From assembly GCF_030848495.1 (NCBI RefSeq), contig NZ_JAVDDT010000002.1:496001-560000 (forward strand): DNA of 64,000 nt, in the 5' to 3' direction. Below are positions 50,359 through 59,902 of the stretch, in pieces. The stretch comes from Natronospira bacteriovora. GTDB taxonomy: Bacteria; Pseudomonadota; Gammaproteobacteria; Natronospirales; Natronospiraceae. The notes beneath the pieces were generated by a model. It ran no database searches and was not told where the DNA came from. It saw nothing but the letters and a program-made list of their open reading frames with translations. Both the position numbers and the translations under genes were made by a program. Numbering within the stretch: the first letter of the stretch is position 1; every line of letters begins with the position of its first letter.

Positions 50359-53300
50359 CTACGGCTTGATTTCGTCGTTGTTGTGGCTGAGCACCCAGCG
50401 ACCGGGGATGTCGCCGGCCAGGTACTCATGACCGCCCACGCTGATGTGCGCGACATACTCGCGCAGATCGGGGTCGGCGGCGGTGATGCGGTCCCAGATG
50501 ATTTGGCCGTTGTGCCAGATCGTCACGGTGTGATCGCCAGCCCGCAGGGCACCGGCAGGTACATAGCGGCCGGGGCCTTTGTGCCCGTCGATCTTGATCG
50601 CGGTCGCATGCGAGAGCGTGAGCTGATGTCCGCGTTCGGTCGTGAGGCGGATGCAGCGCACGGGCTCAGGTGAGCGGCGCACAGCAATGACCTCGCGCTC
50701 GATGCGCTTACCATCCACCACATCCCAGAGGCGGTCACCGATGCGCACATCACCGGCTTGCAAGTCCTCTCTGACCCAGGCATCGACGCAGACGCAATCG
50801 GGCGGACTGCCGCCGCCCGAGCCACCTTCGCCGACCGTCACATGGCCGCCGACGTAAACATTGCCGTCATCGGCCACGACGTCTTGCACAGTCTGCGTCG
50901 CGAGGTAGGCGACTGAGCCGCCCTGGTAATCGGGATCGCTGCAGTAGATGTAGTAGGTGGTCTCATAACTCAGCCCGGAGATGTCGCCGCTGCCGTAGCT
51001 GACGGTGCCGGCCGAGCCACCACGTCGGGTGTGTGAGCCGACGGTGATGGTGACGGATGAGCCGTCGTCGACGCTGCTGATGGGGTATTCATTCTGGAGC
51101 GCGGGGCTCCTATTAAAGCCGAGCAGCGCCATCATGCCGCGCATGTCGGTCAGGCGGCCATCGTTGATGGGCAGGGCCGTGCCGCCGATGGAGACGGTTG
51201 GGAACGCAAACTCGCTGGGGGTCTCGTCGTTGCCGACGAGCTCTTCGAGCATCACCCCATCCAGATAGAGGCCCCCGCTCGTAAAGGAATCCGCATCCAT
51301 CCGCAGGTTTATGTTGATTTCCGTTGTATTGGGGCCAGTGGTGAGCGTGGCGGTGTAACGAGGCCAGCTGCCAGTGCTTGCGGACACTGAGAGGTTGGCA
51401 AACACCGTCGAACCCTCATCGTCCTTCCACCGAAGGCGGACAGACCCATTCCCGCTGCCCTCTCGATTTAAATAAGCGCTGAAAATATACGTGGTATTCG
51501 GCGACACCGGGATGTTGTGGTCGCCGGTGGCCGGTGTAAACCAAAAGAATGACGTCTGATCGCTTTCGGTTTTAGTGAGGTACAGGAATCGCTGCCCGTA
51601 TTTAGCCGAGATGTCGCGCAGGCTGCGGTAGGTTTCTAGGTTCGCATTAACGCGTGCTCCCGCATGAGGCGGCAACACCCGCTCGCTGAAAATGCTGTAG
51701 CGCGCCGGCATGATGTTCACACCGCGCCCGGCGGTGTGATTCGCCGTGTTGTCCGCCCCGTCGGCCACGGTCTTGCCCTGGCTGCTGACGGGCTCGGTCC
51801 AGTCGCTGGGGTCGGAGCCGTAGGCCTCGCATCGAGCGCGGAACCATTTGAGCGCGCCGGTTGTATCGGGGTGGTGGTAACTCGCCGAGCGTTGCAGTGG
51901 CGCGTCCTGCCATGTGCCAGGGCTGCCGCTGCTGTCGTCCGCGATCTGGATGCGGAGGTTGTCCCACAGCAATGGGTTGGGGGTGTCGACCGCGAACTCG
52001 ATGCCGTCCGCCACGCTGGTCACGGTAGCGTTCGTCGGCGGCGGGACTTCTTCGGGCGGCACCACCGGGGTCTGGATGTCCTCCATCTCTTCGAGGTCAG
52101 CGGCGGTGACAGTCCAGACGGATTCGCTGTGCTCGCGAAAAAGGAGCGAGACGGGTTCGTTGGGCGACCAGGTGTGGTCGACCATTTCAAACGTGTTGCC
52201 GCCGATGGCGGTGTCGGGCAAGTCGAAGGTGTTGGTATCGTACTGCTCCAGCAGCAGGCCGTTATAGTTTGCCTGGAGGGCGACGACCTTCTGATCGCGA
52301 GTCTGGCGGGCGCGGACAATGGCGAGATACTGTGCGCGGTATTTATTGGTGATGCCCTCGGCGCGGATCACGCGGGGCAGGCGCTGGAAGTTATCCTGCT
52401 CTTCGTAAGCCGCGCTGGTGAACGGCAGGCTGTTGACAAACTCCCAGTTGTCATTCGGGGAGACGTGCTCGACCGTCACACTGTTGTAGACCTCGCCCAG
52501 CTCCCGGGCGGTCTTGACCTCGATCTCGCCAGCGAGCCAATCCTGGTCGATGACTTCACTGGGCGCGGTATAGCCGCCGGCTTTAAACACCCATTGCCCG
52601 CGTACTTCGCGAATGCGGCCAAGCATCGTTTGCTCGATGCGCTCAATATTGGTCTTGTGGTCGTCGGCGTCGCAGTAGAGATCGCAGCGATACAGCGGGA
52701 TGGTGGTGGTGCCGCCATTGCCGTCCGGGATCTCCAGGTCCTCGTCGGAACGGTTGGCGGCTGCCGCCACGCTCGGCCAGATGATCGTGTCCGCGCCGAA
52801 GCCCCCGCCGCAGTGCATCACCGGGCGCGTGAGGTAGTGCGCACCCTGCAGCGCCGGATTGCGCGTATACTCCCATGTGGCCGGATCGTTCAGTCGGTTT
52901 GAGCCGCTGCCGCCGTTGGTCGAATCCTTGCGCGGGTCGTAGCATTTCTCGCCGCGCACCAGCGAGCTGATATGCCCGGGCCAGCCGCGCGGGAAAGCCT
53001 TCTCAAACGCCTCGCTACTCTCGGGGATGACGGCCTCGACTACCGTGTAAGCCACGCCCTTGCCCTTGTGGCTGGTCTGCCAGCCGGGGTAGCCCTGCAG
53101 GCCGTCTTCGACCAGCTCGCTGATCTCGTCCTGGGTCTCGAGGCCGGTGCGGCGCCAGACGCGGACAACGCCGGCGAAACGACTGTCGCCGATCACATAG
53201 CCGTCGGCATCGATGTCCTCGTGCGGGATGCGCTCATCGCCGATCCACACATCGCGAATCGCTTCGACGCCGTGCTGCGTATAGCAGTGGGCGACACCCC

Positions 53301-53571
53301 ACCACAGCGTCTCTTGGTAATGACTGCGCCCCGCAATCTGTACCCCGCCCAGGCGGCGCTCGCCCAAACACATGCCGATTTTTTCCGTCGCGCCCCGGGC
53401 GTTGATCTTCTGATTGAAGTCCCACTCCGGCATGGGGTCGGCGTTCATCGATTCCTGAATGCCGCCCAGGGCCAGCACCGCGCCCATCCGGGCCACGCCC
53501 CAGTTGCCGGTGACAGCACCGCCGACAAACAGCACCGCGCCGCCGAGGATCCGCGAGTTACTGCTACTCAT
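50359..53571 (-). CDS. tail tip (gpJ-like) protein with C-terminal Hint domain
   Basis: The product is 1070 residues from ATG 53571. The N-terminal part has a hydrophobic segment and gpJ-type regions (GARGATEK is not claimed; clear parts are AGRSHYQETLWWGVAHCY and GVEAIRDVWIGDERI). A jelly-roll, carbohydrate-binding-like region lies near 620-777. Residues about 926-1070 form a Hint fold: CVCVDAWV (block A), TTERGHQLTLSHATAI (block B with Thr and His), EYVAHISVGGHEYLAG (block F) and WVLSHNN (block G). Only five residues follow HNN, and +1 is Asn rather than Ser, Thr or Cys. Confidence 0.85.
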   Translation of the reverse strand: MSSSNSRILGGAVLFVGGAVTGNWGVARMGAVLALGGIQESMNADPMPEWDFNQKINARGATEKIGMCLGERRLGGVQIAGRSHYQETLWWGVAHCYTQHGVEAIRDVWIGDERIPHEDIDADGYVIGDSRFAGVVRVWRRTGLETQDEISELVEDGLQGYPGWQTSHKGKGVAYTVVEAVIPESSEAFEKAFPRGWPGHISSLVRGEKCYDPRKDSTNGGSGSNRLNDPATWEYTRNPALQGAHYLTRPVMHCGGGFGADTIIWPSVAAAANRSDEDLEIPDGNGGTTTIPLYRCDLYCDADDHKTNIERIEQTMLGRIREVRGQWVFKAGGYTAPSEVIDQDWLAGEIEVKTARELGEVYNSVTVEHVSPNDNWEFVNSLPFTSAAYEEQDNFQRLPRVIRAEGITNKYRAQYLAIVRARQTRDQKVVALQANYNGLLLEQYDTNTFDLPDTAIGGNTFEMVDHTWSPNEPVSLLFREHSESVWTVTAADLEEMEDIQTPVVPPEEVPPPTNATVTSVADGIEFAVDTPNPLLWDNLRIQIADDSSGSPGTWQDAPLQRSASYHHPDTTGALKWFRARCEAYGSDPSDWTEPVSSQGKTVADGADNTANHTAGRGVNIMPARYSIFSERVLPPHAGARVNANLETYRSLRDISAKYGQRFLYLTKTESDQTSFFWFTPATGDHNIPVSPNTTYIFSAYLNREGSGNGSVRLRWKDDEGSTVFANLSVSASTGSWPRYTATLTTGPNTTEININLRMDADSFTSGGLYLDGVMLEELVGNDETPSEFAFPTVSIGGTALPINDGRLTDMRGMMALLGFNRSPALQNEYPISSVDDGSSVTITVGSHTRRGGSAGTVSYGSGDISGLSYETTYYIYCSDPDYQGGSVAYLATQTVQDVVADDGNVYVGGHVTVGEGGSGGGSPPDCVCVDAWVREDLQAGDVRIGDRLWDVVDGKRIEREVIAVRRSPEPVRCIRLTTERGHQLTLSHATAIKIDGHKGPGRYVPAGALRAGDHTVTIWHNGQIIWDRITAADPDLREYVAHISVGGHEYLAGDIPGRWVLSHNNDEIKP

Positions 53572-53981
53572 CCGACCCTCCACGCCAGCCGCGCCTGGCC
53601 CAGCATCTGCCGGGTCTGGCCGCGATTGCACACCGTGGCCACGCGAGCGCCCAGCACCACGCCCAGGGTGTCGCCGCCCTGATCCGCCCACGGCCCGATC
53701 ACGACATCACCCCGCCGGGCTTGCAGCGGCGCCACCGGCTCGCCCAGGCGGTCACGGCAAATAGCCTCGAGACTGCCGCCCAGCTCATCGATCAGCGCGA
53801 ATGCCTCTTCCTGGCTGGCGTACTCACCGCGCACGTCAGCGGCCAGATCCTCGCCCGTCATCGCCTGGATGGCCCCGGCCACGAACAGGGTGCAATCGTG
53901 CTCGCCGTAGGTATGCGGCCGGCACTGCACGGATCGCAGGTAGGCATTCAGGCGGCGCTCCCAGTTCGACCGCCGAATCAT
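53568..53981 (-). CDS. NlpC/P60-like tail assembly peptidase (DUF6950 type)
   Basis: The product is 137 residues from ATG 53981, an ATGA overlap with the upstream gene behind GGAGA. YGEHDCTLFVAGAIQAMTG carries the candidate catalytic Cys, and ARRGDVVIGPW follows in the C-terminal half. Proteins of this type sit just before the tail tip gene and act in tail assembly or wall penetration. A start at 53993 would add four residues. Confidence 0.75.
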   Translation of the reverse strand: MIRRSNWERRLNAYLRSVQCRPHTYGEHDCTLFVAGAIQAMTGEDLAADVRGEYASQEEAFALIDELGGSLEAICRDRLGEPVAPLQARRGDVVIGPWADQGGDTLGVVLGARVATVCNRGQTRQMLGQARLAWRVG

Positions 53982-54622
53982 TTTGTTCTCCATCGCATCT
54001 GGGCATCCTGCTGGTTCTGGATAAACTCGCCGGCATCGTTGAAGCCGCCACCTGGAATGCGCGTGATGTTCCGCGCCCAGCGGATCTCCCGGCCGGGAAT
54101 GTGGCGCACGTCATTGAAGATCGTGTCACCGGGGAAGCGCTGGGCCTGGGTCTCGGGGCTGGCGGAGAGCATCGAAGGGCGGCGCAGCTGAATGGTCATC
54201 GACTCCGCCGAGATCACCACCTCCTGCGTGTCCTGCGCGATCCGCACCGACGACTGCCCCGCCCGCCAGTCGCCCGCCAGCACCGGGCTTCCCAGCACGT
54301 CGAAGGTGTCGACATCCAGCGCACACCAGTACAGGCGGATCCGGCTCCAGAGCGTGTACTCGGTCTCAAGCTGATGCAGGATGTCCGCATCCACACCGGA
54401 CAGCACCACCTCCGTGCGCACCGCCCGGAGCTCATCGGTATGGCGCACCTTATCGATCCCGCCCCACGACCCATCGGGCGAATACACCACGCCCTCGTGC
54501 TCCATCTCACGCTCATGGGTCGTGGTCGCCGCCAGCAACGACGGAAAATCGATACGCAGCAGCTCGCACCAGCCGAAGCGGTTACCGATGACGGCGTCCT
54601 GGAAGGCCACAGGGAACGTCAT
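53978..54622 (-). CDS. minor tail protein
   Basis: The product is 214 residues. Position between the tape measure region and the NlpC/P60-like gene is that of lambda gpL-like proteins. FGWCELLRIDFPSLL and WSRIRLYWCALDVDTF are visible beta regions. No named family is certain. Confidence 0.65.
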   Translation of the reverse strand: MTFPVAFQDAVIGNRFGWCELLRIDFPSLLAATTTHEREMEHEGVVYSPDGSWGGIDKVRHTDELRAVRTEVVLSGVDADILHQLETEYTLWSRIRLYWCALDVDTFDVLGSPVLAGDWRAGQSSVRIAQDTQEVVISAESMTIQLRRPSMLSASPETQAQRFPGDTIFNDVRHIPGREIRWARNITRIPGGGFNDAGEFIQNQQDAQMRWRTK

Positions 54623-55236
54623 GAGCCCGCTCCGGCGGTGGGGTCTTCAATGAAGCCAACCGACAGGCCGGCCTTGCGGGGCGAACGCCACTGCACGTCC
54701 CACTCATTGGCGTTGGCCAGCTTGAACAGGGCCTTCGGCGATTCAATCTCGATGGCCTCCCCGTCTGACGGGAAAGTGCGCAGCGGCTTCGCGATAGGGA
54801 TCTCGGCTTCCCCGCTGGCGTTGGCATTCACCGTGGCCGTGACACGGCACAGCTCGTTGCTGCTCAGGCCGATGAGATCACCAGGTTCCAGCACGGCGGT
54901 GGCCGATGCCGACCAACCGCGAGTCGTCACGATCTTGCCGGCGGCCAGTGTGCCGTCGACCACCGGGTTGCCTGAGCCGCTGCCATACCGCTGATAGGCC
55001 CAGTGGGGCATGCGCGTCCAGGCGGCATTGGCCAAAAGCTGCTCGAGGAACATTTCCACCAGCTGGCCATCCCGCCCGCGCAAGCGCGGGAAGCCGATCT
55101 CACAGGCATAACGGGCGCCGGGCCGCACCATCTCCTGCATGGCGCTGCTCAGAACGGAAAGGAAGCGGCCGTTGTTGGCGACCATGCCCCAGGTGGCGCG
55201 GCCGGGGTGGCGGATGTTCGGGAACGGGACGATCAA
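54619..55236 (-). CDS. minor tail protein
   Basis: The product is 205 residues. It directly follows the tape measure gene (four-base overlap), the position of distal tail or gpM-like proteins. A beta-rich middle (VLEPGDLIGLSSNELCRVTA) supports a tail role. The family is not identified. Confidence 0.65.
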   Translation of the reverse strand: MIVPFPNIRHPGRATWGMVANNGRFLSVLSSAMQEMVRPGARYACEIGFPRLRGRDGQLVEMFLEQLLANAAWTRMPHWAYQRYGSGSGNPVVDGTLAAGKIVTTRGWSASATAVLEPGDLIGLSSNELCRVTATVNANASGEAEIPIAKPLRTFPSDGEAIEIESPKALFKLANANEWDVQWRSPRKAGLSVGFIEDPTAGAGS

Positions 55237-57926
55237 TTCAGCATCCTCCCTTCCATCAGATCCTGAACTTGCCGAAGCGTCTGGCGGCGCTCTTCCGCCA
55301 GCCTCTGCTCAAGCTGCATGAGCATGGCCGGGTCTTGATTGCCCGGGGCGTTGATGATGGTGTCACCGACGGAAATGGCCTGGCCGCCGCCGGCGGCACC
55401 CAGTCGATGGTTGGGTGTGATGCGGCCATCGCGGCCACCCATCATCAGGTAGTCGCGACCACCGACGGAGAGCATTTCACCGCCCTGCTCGTTGACTTCA
55501 CGAAGACTGCCTCGGTGCACAGTGCCGCCGAGCGCAGAGCCGCCGTCCACTTCGGGCTCATCACCGCCGCCGAACATGCCGGCGATCGCACTGAAGAACC
55601 CTCCACTGCCGGAATCCTGTCCAAGCATCCGCGAGGCCATGGCCTGAGCTTCCATGCGGATGATCATGTTGATCCACATGTCGAGGATGTTGTCGAAGTT
55701 GCCCCTCATCATTTCTTCGAGGGTATTGCCCAGGGTGTTCTGGATATTCCGCTGGCCCTGGATGGCGTACTGCGACATGTTGTCGACGGTCCGCTCGAAG
55801 TTCTCGTCCATGCGCTCCAGCGCCGCTTCGAACTCCTCCTCATCGATGTCCAGCACACCGGCATCGAACGCCTCCTGGAGCTGCTGGCGCTGACGGATGT
55901 GGCGCTCTTCGGCGGTCATCAATGACGCCAGGGTGGACTCGGCCCCGCTCCGCAGTTCGGTCAGTACGCGTTCACGCTCCGCTGCTTCGTCTTGCGCGCC
56001 CAACCCGGCAATGAGGGTCGCGGTACGGATTCGGATCGCGTCAGCCTGCTCCTCCGTCGCCGCCTTGCTCGCCATGATTTCCCCGCGCCAGGCGATCTCT
56101 TCCGCCCGGCTCATGCCCAGGGTGGCGATCTCTTCATCCAGGTTGTTCATGTAGCGCTGGAGTTCAGCAGTCAGCTCCGCCTTGGCACCGGCGTTCCCTT
56201 CTGTGCTGAGGGTATTGCGATTTGCGGCATCGGTCTGGCGGTCCGTCGAGTCGGCTGACTCGTCCCCGGCCATCGACAGGCGCCTCAGGTTTTCTTCGAG
56301 CTGCTCGATTTCACGCTGATTTTCAGCCAGGGCATCGCGCGCATTTTCAACCTGCTCCTCCGTGCCCCAGCCCGCACCGACAGCAGCCTGACGCTGCTCA
56401 AGTCTGCGCTCGAGCCGTTCAGACTCGTCGTGCAGATCATTGAGGGCGACAAGGTTCTCCTCCATCGCCTCTCGGATCCTGGTCTCTCGCAGGTTCTCCA
56501 TCGAGCCAGTGAGTTGGTCCACCTGCTTCGTGAGCCCCTCGGTGTCGACGCCGGCTTCTCGAGACGCCATGGCCCACATACCGAGGGCTGCGGCGGCACC
56601 GACAATAAGCCCCGGTACACCCCCAAAGAACGCCAAAGCACCACTGGCAATCCTGGCGTTACGGGCAACGACCAACAGCGCCTGGCCTTTGGCCAGCAGC
56701 GCGGGTGTCATGCGGGCTACCATCGTCGTGGCCAACACGCCGAGAATCAGGTTCATGTTTTCAGCGAGAAAGATCGTGCCGCGATAGCCCTCCTGGCGTT
56801 CGCTCAGGTGCTCATCCATGTCAGTGATCACACGAAGGAAGGTGGTGCCCCGCTCCGTCACGCCACGGAAAGCGCCACTAAGGCCGGCATCGCCGGACTG
56901 CTGGATGAGCTCTGAGAAGGCCGAGCGCAGTTCGCGAATGGCGCCCGGCAGGTTGTCGGCCATGGTCTGAGCCATTTCATCGGCACGGCCTTCGGCATCT
57001 CGGAAATCGCCGGTGAGCTCGCGCAGCTTCGCGCCCTGGTTGACCAGCTCAAGAATCGCCGGGCCGCCACGCTGGCCGAAGATCTGGAACGCCTGGCTGG
57101 CATCGAGGCCCGCGTCATGCAAGGTGTCCATGATGTCGGCGAGGCTGTTTGCCTGGGGATCTACATCCGCCATCTCCACGCCGAGATCATTCAGCGCATC
57201 TTTCGCCGCGCCCGTCGGGTTGACCAGGCTGGAAAGGATCCGGCGGAGACCGGTACCGGCAGCCGAGCCCTGAATACCGGCATCGGACAAAGCGCCCACG
57301 GCGGCCGCCGTCTCAGAGATATCAATCTGCAAGGCGGCGGCGACAGGGCCAACAAACTGCATGGCCTCGCCCAACTGCTGGATGTTGGTATTGGTGGTGC
57401 TGGCGGCGGCGGTCAGGGTGTCCGCCACCATCGGCATCTGCGCGGCTTCCAGGCGGAAGGCTTGCAGCACATTCGAGGAGATATCGGCGGCGCGGGCCAG
57501 ATCCATGTTCGCGGCCGTCGCCAGGTTGAGTGTGGACGGCATCGCGGCAATGATCTGGTTGGTATCAAAACCCGCCTGGCCGAGGAAGCGCATACCCTCC
57601 GCTGCCTGCTGGCCGGAGAACAGCGTTGTGGCACCCAGCTCGCGGGCCTGGGCCTGCATGTCCTGCATCTGCTGCTCATTGGCCTGAGTCACGGCCCGAA
57701 CGCCGGACATGCTCTGCTCGAAGCCGCCGATCTCGTCGATCACATGACGCAAGGTGAAGCCGGCACCGACGGTGGCCAGTACCCGCTGGAAGTTCATCAA
57801 GCCGCGGCTGGCTCGCTGGCCGGTCTCGCCGGTACGCTCCAGATCGCCACTGACATTCTGCAGATCAGCCCGGACCCGGCCCTGGCCATCCACTTGCACC
57901 CGGATTCTAAGGGTTTCCTGCGTCAC
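55233..57926 (-). CDS. tail tape measure protein
   Basis: The product is 897 residues. The TP901-type core (SMSGVRAVTQANEQQMQDMQ, ATTLFSGQQAAEGMRFLGQAG) is followed by hydrophobic segments near 395-435, long coiled coils, and a basic to acidic C-terminal region. It sets tail length: by the usual proportion an 897-residue protein suggests a tail of roughly 130 nm. It starts inside the frameshifted chaperone frame. Confidence 0.93.
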   Translation of the reverse strand: MTQETLRIRVQVDGQGRVRADLQNVSGDLERTGETGQRASRGLMNFQRVLATVGAGFTLRHVIDEIGGFEQSMSGVRAVTQANEQQMQDMQAQARELGATTLFSGQQAAEGMRFLGQAGFDTNQIIAAMPSTLNLATAANMDLARAADISSNVLQAFRLEAAQMPMVADTLTAAASTTNTNIQQLGEAMQFVGPVAAALQIDISETAAAVGALSDAGIQGSAAGTGLRRILSSLVNPTGAAKDALNDLGVEMADVDPQANSLADIMDTLHDAGLDASQAFQIFGQRGGPAILELVNQGAKLRELTGDFRDAEGRADEMAQTMADNLPGAIRELRSAFSELIQQSGDAGLSGAFRGVTERGTTFLRVITDMDEHLSERQEGYRGTIFLAENMNLILGVLATTMVARMTPALLAKGQALLVVARNARIASGALAFFGGVPGLIVGAAAALGMWAMASREAGVDTEGLTKQVDQLTGSMENLRETRIREAMEENLVALNDLHDESERLERRLEQRQAAVGAGWGTEEQVENARDALAENQREIEQLEENLRRLSMAGDESADSTDRQTDAANRNTLSTEGNAGAKAELTAELQRYMNNLDEEIATLGMSRAEEIAWRGEIMASKAATEEQADAIRIRTATLIAGLGAQDEAAERERVLTELRSGAESTLASLMTAEERHIRQRQQLQEAFDAGVLDIDEEEFEAALERMDENFERTVDNMSQYAIQGQRNIQNTLGNTLEEMMRGNFDNILDMWINMIIRMEAQAMASRMLGQDSGSGGFFSAIAGMFGGGDEPEVDGGSALGGTVHRGSLREVNEQGGEMLSVGGRDYLMMGGRDGRITPNHRLGAAGGGQAISVGDTIINAPGNQDPAMLMQLEQRLAEERRQTLRQVQDLMEGRMLN

Positions 57927-58350
57927 GGCGCTCTCGCTCTACCTTGATGCGTTCGGCTTCCATCACCTGCAGCTTGTCCAGCAGGTCCGCGTTCCACTCC
58001 ACGTCCATCGCGCGGGCGATGGACTCCAGGCCTTCCAAGCGAGGGGCTATCGGGATCTGGCAGCGAACAGCGTCCTTTCCCTGGCCGGTTACATACGTGC
58101 CGATGTGCCACTGCCTCCAGCCGCGATAAAAGACCCGAGCGGCGTCGGCGTTCTCCGGCAGAATGGCCAGCCACTCTTGGGCTGGACATTCCTCACACAA
58201 CCAGGGCTCGTCCCGCTCGGCCTTACACCCCTCGCAATAAGCCGCGTTTGTCACGCTGGGTGAGTCGGCAAACCATCTCACCCAGCCTTGGAGTTTCCCC
58301 GTGCGGCCAGCCCGCTGGAGGCACGGACCAGCTGCTGGCCGATAGCCCAC
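57907..58350 (-). CDS. C-terminal frame of the frameshifted tail chaperone (GT-type)
   Basis: This frame overlaps the end of the upstream chaperone gene in the -1 register. It is expected to be made by ribosome slippage at GGGAAAC, giving N-terminal chaperone fused to LQGWVRWFADSPSVTNAAYC and onward. It contains two CxxC pairs (CEGCKAERDEPWLCEEC), so the extension probably binds zinc. A GTG at 58350 could start it alone, but no ribosome binding site is seen. Confidence 0.82.
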   Translation of the reverse strand: MGYRPAAGPCLQRAGRTGKLQGWVRWFADSPSVTNAAYCEGCKAERDEPWLCEECPAQEWLAILPENADAARVFYRGWRQWHIGTYVTGQGKDAVRCQIPIAPRLEGLESIARAMDVEWNADLLDKLQVMEAERIKVERERRDAGNP

Positions 58351-58661
58351 GCGGCAACTTGGTGGTCCATCACGGCCTTGAGGTTCTCTGGCGTGAACGG
58401 CACCTGCTTGCCGTCCTCATCCAGAGGGCCGTTCCGCCAATCCAGCACATGATTGAGCAGCGTCTCTTCGGCCAGGCGGTCCTGTTCAGCGCCTTTCTTG
58501 AAGCTCTTAATGCGCTCGTTGAAAGCCTCAAGCTCCGACCGCTTCAGCAGCCGGAACTTGACCTCAAAGGTCACTTCCCGAACCTGCCCGGGGTTGTCCG
58601 GGTCCGGCTCGGAGATCGGCACTTCCCACCAGACGTCGTTATGCTTTCGGATCACAAACAT
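58278..58661 (-). CDS. tail assembly chaperone (G-type)
   Basis: The product is 127 residues, beta-rich at first (VWWEVPISEPDPDNPGQVRE) and then helical. It lies between the tail tube and tape measure genes, the position of lambda gpG. The slippery site lies near its 3' end, at residues 122-123 (Gly-Asn), seven codons before the zero-frame stop. Confidence 0.85.
   Translation of the reverse strand: MFVIRKHNDVWWEVPISEPDPDNPGQVREVTFEVKFRLLKRSELEAFNERIKSFKKGAEQDRLAEETLLNHVLDWRNGPLDEDGKQVPFTPENLKAVMDHQVAAWAIGQQLVRASSGLAARGNSKAG
58293..58299 (-). promoter_or_regulatory. -1 ribosomal frameshift site GGGAAAC
   Basis: In the zero frame the codons read CGG GGA AAC, an exact X XXY YYZ heptamer (G GGA AAC). 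The lambda G/GT site is GGGAAAG. After slippage the frame opens into the GT extension. The zero-frame stop is 12 bases downstream of the site. Confidence 0.88.
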
Positions 58662-58663
58662 GA

Positions 58664-59641
58664 TCAGTAGCTCTCCACCTGGTTCTTCAGCACGGCCTTG
58701 GCCAGGGCGCTGCCGTCCTGGAAGCCCTGGAAGTCAAGGGTGATCTGAACGCCACGCGGGCCGTCGATCTCCGGGCTGTTGCGCTGGAAGCGCAGCTTCT
58801 CCAGATCCAGCTCAAAGAACTCGTTGCCCGCCGAGCCGGAGCCATCACCACGAGACAGCGACGCGACGATGCGAACGGTGTCGCCATCAATGGCCTTCTG
58901 CAGGAGATCGGCGCTGGTGAAGCGGGCCGTGATCTGGCCGCTGACCAGGAACCAGCCTTCCGGGATATCCACCCGCTCCCCTTCGCCGCCGACGACATAC
59001 TGGTCGTCGTCCAGGTCGTTGGAGAGCGTGGCCCGAAGCTCGGTGATGTTGGCCAGTGGCTGGTCATTCATCTGCAGGCCCGCCCGGAAAGCGGTGAACG
59101 GCGTGAAGCCGGTGTCCGTGGGGTCGGTGTCCAGCGGCGTCTCGTTGAGCGTGTGAGCCGCGCCGAGGAAGTCCCAGTTGATGGTGGGGTAGCCGTTGCG
59201 CGGCAAGTTGAACTCGGCCGTGGAAACCCGGCAGCCGAGATACCGTTCCACGCGACCGCTCCCGGAAATCACCGAGCCGTGGTCCTTCTCCAGCAGCAGG
59301 CTCTTCTCAAACCCCTCCTGGTTGACCGTGAACTCGTGCTCGTAAGGGCCGGCGCCGGTGGTGCTGACCTCACCGAAAAGGTGTTTGAGCAGCAGGCCAA
59401 TGTTGGCGGCGTCCACCTCCCCAACCATGGGGCCGGCCACATTCTTGTTGCCCAGGTCCGGCTCGGCACGGCCGCGAACGCCGCGCAGGGTTTCGCTCTC
59501 TTCGAGATCCTGCTGCCCGCGCACCCCGAAGGTGCGGAAGAACAACCGGTGCCCATCGGCCGGATCCGGGATCTGGCTCAGTGTGTCCTGCTCATAGGCC
59601 ACCACCTTTGTGCGGTAGCCGCGGGCCTGCTTGTTACCCAT
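58664..59641 (-). CDS. tail tube protein
   Basis: The product is 325 residues. The position before the chaperones, the beta-rich sequence and the C-terminal VQITLDFQGFQDGS pattern fit a siphophage major tail tube protein. It is larger than lambda gpV, so it may include an extra surface domain. Confidence 0.82.
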   Translation of the reverse strand: MGNKQARGYRTKVVAYEQDTLSQIPDPADGHRLFFRTFGVRGQQDLEESETLRGVRGRAEPDLGNKNVAGPMVGEVDAANIGLLLKHLFGEVSTTGAGPYEHEFTVNQEGFEKSLLLEKDHGSVISGSGRVERYLGCRVSTAEFNLPRNGYPTINWDFLGAAHTLNETPLDTDPTDTGFTPFTAFRAGLQMNDQPLANITELRATLSNDLDDDQYVVGGEGERVDIPEGWFLVSGQITARFTSADLLQKAIDGDTVRIVASLSRGDGSGSAGNEFFELDLEKLRFQRNSPEIDGPRGVQITLDFQGFQDGSALAKAVLKNQVESY

Positions 59642-59647
59642 GGTGCG

Positions 59648-59902
59648 TTACTCCTTCTTGGTGGTGCTGCTTGCCTTCGCGGGAGGATTCACGCGAAAAC
59701 CCTTGACCGTCACCAGGCGATGGGCGCGCTCGGGCGAGACCTGCCCCTTGCCCTCGCCCACCGTGTAATCGACGCCCGCGCGGAAATCACCGCAGGCACG
59801 AATGCCCGATCGATCCAGTCGGATGACATCACCGGCCTTGACGGCCAGCGACGGGCTTGTGTGTTCCGGCGGCGTGTCCTGTTGTTTGTCCTGCTTCTTC
59901 AT
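59648..59902 (-). CDS. small phage protein next to the tail tube gene
   Basis: The product is 84 residues, basic at both ends, with a central beta segment (LAVKAGDVIRLDRSGIRACG). It overlaps the terminator-like neck gene by four bases. Function is unknown. Confidence 0.6.
   Translation of the reverse strand: MKKQDKQQDTPPEHTSPSLAVKAGDVIRLDRSGIRACGDFRAGVDYTVGEGKGQVSPERAHRLVTVKGFRVNPPAKASSTTKKE

Noticed and set aside
50362-50796. Full splicing intein
   Set aside because: There is no downstream extein beyond five residues and no Ser, Thr or Cys at +1, so a self-cleaving Hint domain is the better reading.
51664-52902. 412-codon open frame on the plus strand
   Set aside because: It is opposite the tail tip gene and has no domain or ribosome binding site.
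57117-57947. 276-codon open frame on the plus strand
   Set aside because: It is opposite the tape measure gene, which has the TP901 core on the minus strand.
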